Assembly (NCBI GenBank): GCA_024231375.1
Contig: JAAEQP010001432.1
Location: forward strand, 1-8,135
Source of the DNA: a bacterium
Lineage (GTDB): Bacteria; Hydrogenedentota; Hydrogenedentia; Hydrogenedentiales; SLHB01
DNA: 8,135 nucleotides
Direction of reading: 5' to 3'
Shown here: in pieces, positions 6,567 to 8,135 of the stretch
Layout: every line of letters begins with the position of its first letter
Position numbering within the stretch: position 1 is the first letter of the stretch
The notes under the pieces: model-generated
What the model was told of the DNA's origin: nothing
The model's database searches: none
The model's input: the letters and a program-made list of their open reading frames with translations, nothing else
Translations under genes and position numbers: made by a program

Positions 6567-8135
6567 TCACCCGCTCCCGGCCTCGCCCTGGTCCACCGAA
6601 CGGCGCGCCGTACGGTCCTCCACAGCGCCCGACCCGCCTTGGGCCTTCACCACACGCGACGCCGGACAAATCACGCGGAAACCCACATTGTACACGGCCT
6701 GGTACGGACGATAGGACAGGCGGAACGCCGATCGCGCGCGCTTCGGCCGGTCGCGCCACGATCCCCCGCGCGCAACCCGTAGTTCCTCGCCGGACACGTC
6801 GTTCCGGCCATCGTCCGCGCTGTAGGGATAGGGACGATACACCGACCGCGTCCATTCGGACACATTGCCGTGCATGTCGTGCAAACCCCACGGGTTCGCC
6901 TCGTACCGGCCCGGCTTCTCCGAGAGGAATCCGCCATCGTTGAACCGTGTGTCCTTTGGAATCCAGTCGTCGTACTTACTCGCGTTGAGCCAAGGCTCGC
7001 GCTCCTTCTTGTATGTGTGGCACACGAATTCCCGGAGCTTCTCGTCGGCCAGATTCGCGTATGACGAGAAATCCGCCTCCTCCGTTCCGTAGAAGAACGG
7101 TGTGGCCGTACCCGCGCGGCACGCGTACTCCCACTGTGCCTCCGTCGGTAACGTGAAGGTCTCGCCCGTCGTGTCGCTGAGCCAATCGCAGAACGCCATG
7201 GCCTGTTCCCAAGACACGCGCACCACTGGTTGCTCAGGTGCGTTCACGTAGAAACCGCGCACGCCGAACTGCATGGAGAACCGCGACTCGACGCGGCTGT
7301 CGTGGAGTGGGTCGAACCGATTGAAGAGAGCATTGGTCACTTCGAGCCGTCCCATCCAGAAAGGACCATCGATCGACACCGGCGCGACGGGGACCTCGTC
7401 GGAGCATCCGTCCGCGTCGCCCATCGCGAACTCGCCCGCTGGAATGAGAACCAATTCAAGCGACATCCCCTCGCCCAGGTCGATAGTCCGCGTTTCCGTA
7501 TCCACGTCGGCTCCGTCGCTCGCGAACCGCAGAGACGCCGCGAGCTGCCGTCTCTTGGCCTCATCGGCGCTGAAGGCCCACGTGGTGTCCTCGGGCACGC
7601 TCCCCGACGGAGGCGCTTCCGGAAGCATCGCCGACGGGTTCTTCGAGAGATAAGGGTGCTCCGTGGGGTGGATGGCTTCCGGGTCCTCCTCGAAACCGGC
7701 ATACTTCGCAAGCAGCTCACGCCGCCGCCGGGCGGGCTTCTCCACGCGTTCCGCGCCCGCAATCTCGGCCCACGTTCCGTGGAACGGCGCGTTGAGGTCG
7801 ATCCACGTGATAATGCGGTCCCAGCTCTCCGGGTCGATCTTGACGTTCCCGTGCCCCTTCCGCAGTCTCTGCACAAGCTGAGTCGAGTCCGCGTGATACT
7901 CCATGGGCATCAGCATGTGGTAATCGCTTTCAAGCCCCGGACGCCTCACGAAACGATGCAGATTCGCGTACGACACCGAGAAATGGCCGGCGTCCTTCCC
8001 GCCACTGTGGAACACGCTCGTGTAGTCGGTGATGTGCGCGCGCGTCTTCAGGTCCATGCTCGGCATACCGTTGGGCCGTTCCGTGCCGTCGTGGCATCCA
8101 ATGCAGTATTCGTCCAGTACCGGCTGCACTTCCCG
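6567..8135 (-). CDS. Cytochrome c-like module fused to SUMF1/FGE-like domain (5' end outside window)
   Basis: The C-terminal 522 residues of a larger protein; the frame runs through the right edge, and a GTG at 8127-8129 is an internal Val (REVQPVLDEYC). Numbering is from the first visible residue. A single haem-binding CIGCH (11-15) opens a cytochrome module to about 125. Its pattern (YANLHRFVRRPG, KGHGNVKID, ITWIDLNAPFHG) resembles the hydrazine-synthase-alpha-related/PSCyt cytochromes of planctomycete-type bacteria. After a charged linker, an SUMF1 domain spans about 226-490: LVLIPAGEFAMGD, the TNALFNRF segment, LPTEAQWEYACRAG, HGNVSEW and RGGSWRDRP...GFRV. In true formylglycine-generating enzymes, two Cys lie shortly after the GGS motif; here that segment (GGSWRDRPKRARSAFR) has none. 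Formylglycine synthesis is therefore unlikely, and a binding or structural role is more plausible. CxxCH implies export to the periplasm, so a signal peptide is expected in the missing part. A charged tail of about 30 residues follows the SUMF1 domain. Confidence 0.9.
   Translation of the reverse strand, partial: REVQPVLDEYCIGCHDGTERPNGMPSMDLKTRAHITDYTSVFHSGGKDAGHFSVSYANLHRFVRRPGLESDYHMLMPMEYHADSTQLVQRLRKGHGNVKIDPESWDRIITWIDLNAPFHGTWAEIAGAERVEKPARRRRELLAKYAGFEEDPEAIHPTEHPYLSKNPSAMLPEAPPSGSVPEDTTWAFSADEAKRRQLAASLRFASDGADVDTETRTIDLGEGMSLELVLIPAGEFAMGDADGCSDEVPVAPVSIDGPFWMGRLEVTNALFNRFDPLHDSRVESRFSMQFGVRGFYVNAPEQPVVRVSWEQAMAFCDWLSDTTGETFTLPTEAQWEYACRAGTATPFFYGTEEADFSSYANLADEKLREFVCHTYKKEREPWLNASKYDDWIPKDTRFNDGGFLSEKPGRYEANPWGLHDMHGNVSEWTRSVYRPYPYSADDGRNDVSGEELRVARGGSWRDRPKRARSAFRLSYRPYQAVYNVGFRVICPASRVVKAQGGSGAVEDRTARRSVDQGEAGSG

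Overview
This is a GC-rich bacterial window with five protein-coding genes. One of them runs off the right edge. Three features suggest an environmental bacterium from the PVC/Planctomycetota, Lentisphaerota or Hydrogenedentota type of lineage. The first is a large pseudopilin with an FTLIE leader and a C-terminal H...DG motif. The second is a single-CxxCH cytochrome module joined to an SUMF1-type domain. The third is a paired palindromic intergenic repeat of the GCAGGCGTCTCGCCTGC kind. No rRNA, taxonomic marker or phage gene is present, so the phylum is an inference.

Layout, left to right. Positions 132-2586 hold a minus-strand gene set read right to left. It starts with an ECF-type RNA polymerase sigma factor (2059-2586). 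Next, overlapping it by 4 bp, is a single-pass membrane protein that is probably its anti-sigma or sensor partner (1088-2062). After 71 bp comes the pseudopilin-like protein (132-1016). A rho-independent terminator at about 40-83 closes the unit. Positions 2587-2922 are a gene-free divergent control region. It has a plausible extended -10 for the rightward gene and a small dyad.

Positions 2923-5094 (plus strand) encode a 723-residue fusion: an extended-SDR sugar-nucleotide epimerase/dehydratase followed by a complete DegT/ArnB-like PLP sugar aminotransferase. This gene converges on a minus-strand HD-GYP cyclic-di-GMP phosphodiesterase (5341-6324). Between them lies a gap of about 250 bp carrying two perfect 17-bp palindromes that are also exact reverse complements of each other. 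After another gap of about 230 bp, the right edge holds the C-terminal 522 residues of a minus-strand cytochrome-SUMF1 fusion whose 5' end lies outside the window.

How they may work together: the sigma/membrane-protein pair looks like a cell-envelope signalling unit that may control the pseudopilin. The fusion enzyme would make an amino-sugar nucleotide for surface polysaccharide or lipid. The HD-GYP protein would lower cyclic-di-GMP. A surface/envelope theme is plausible, but the genes are in at least four transcription units and no common regulation is visible.
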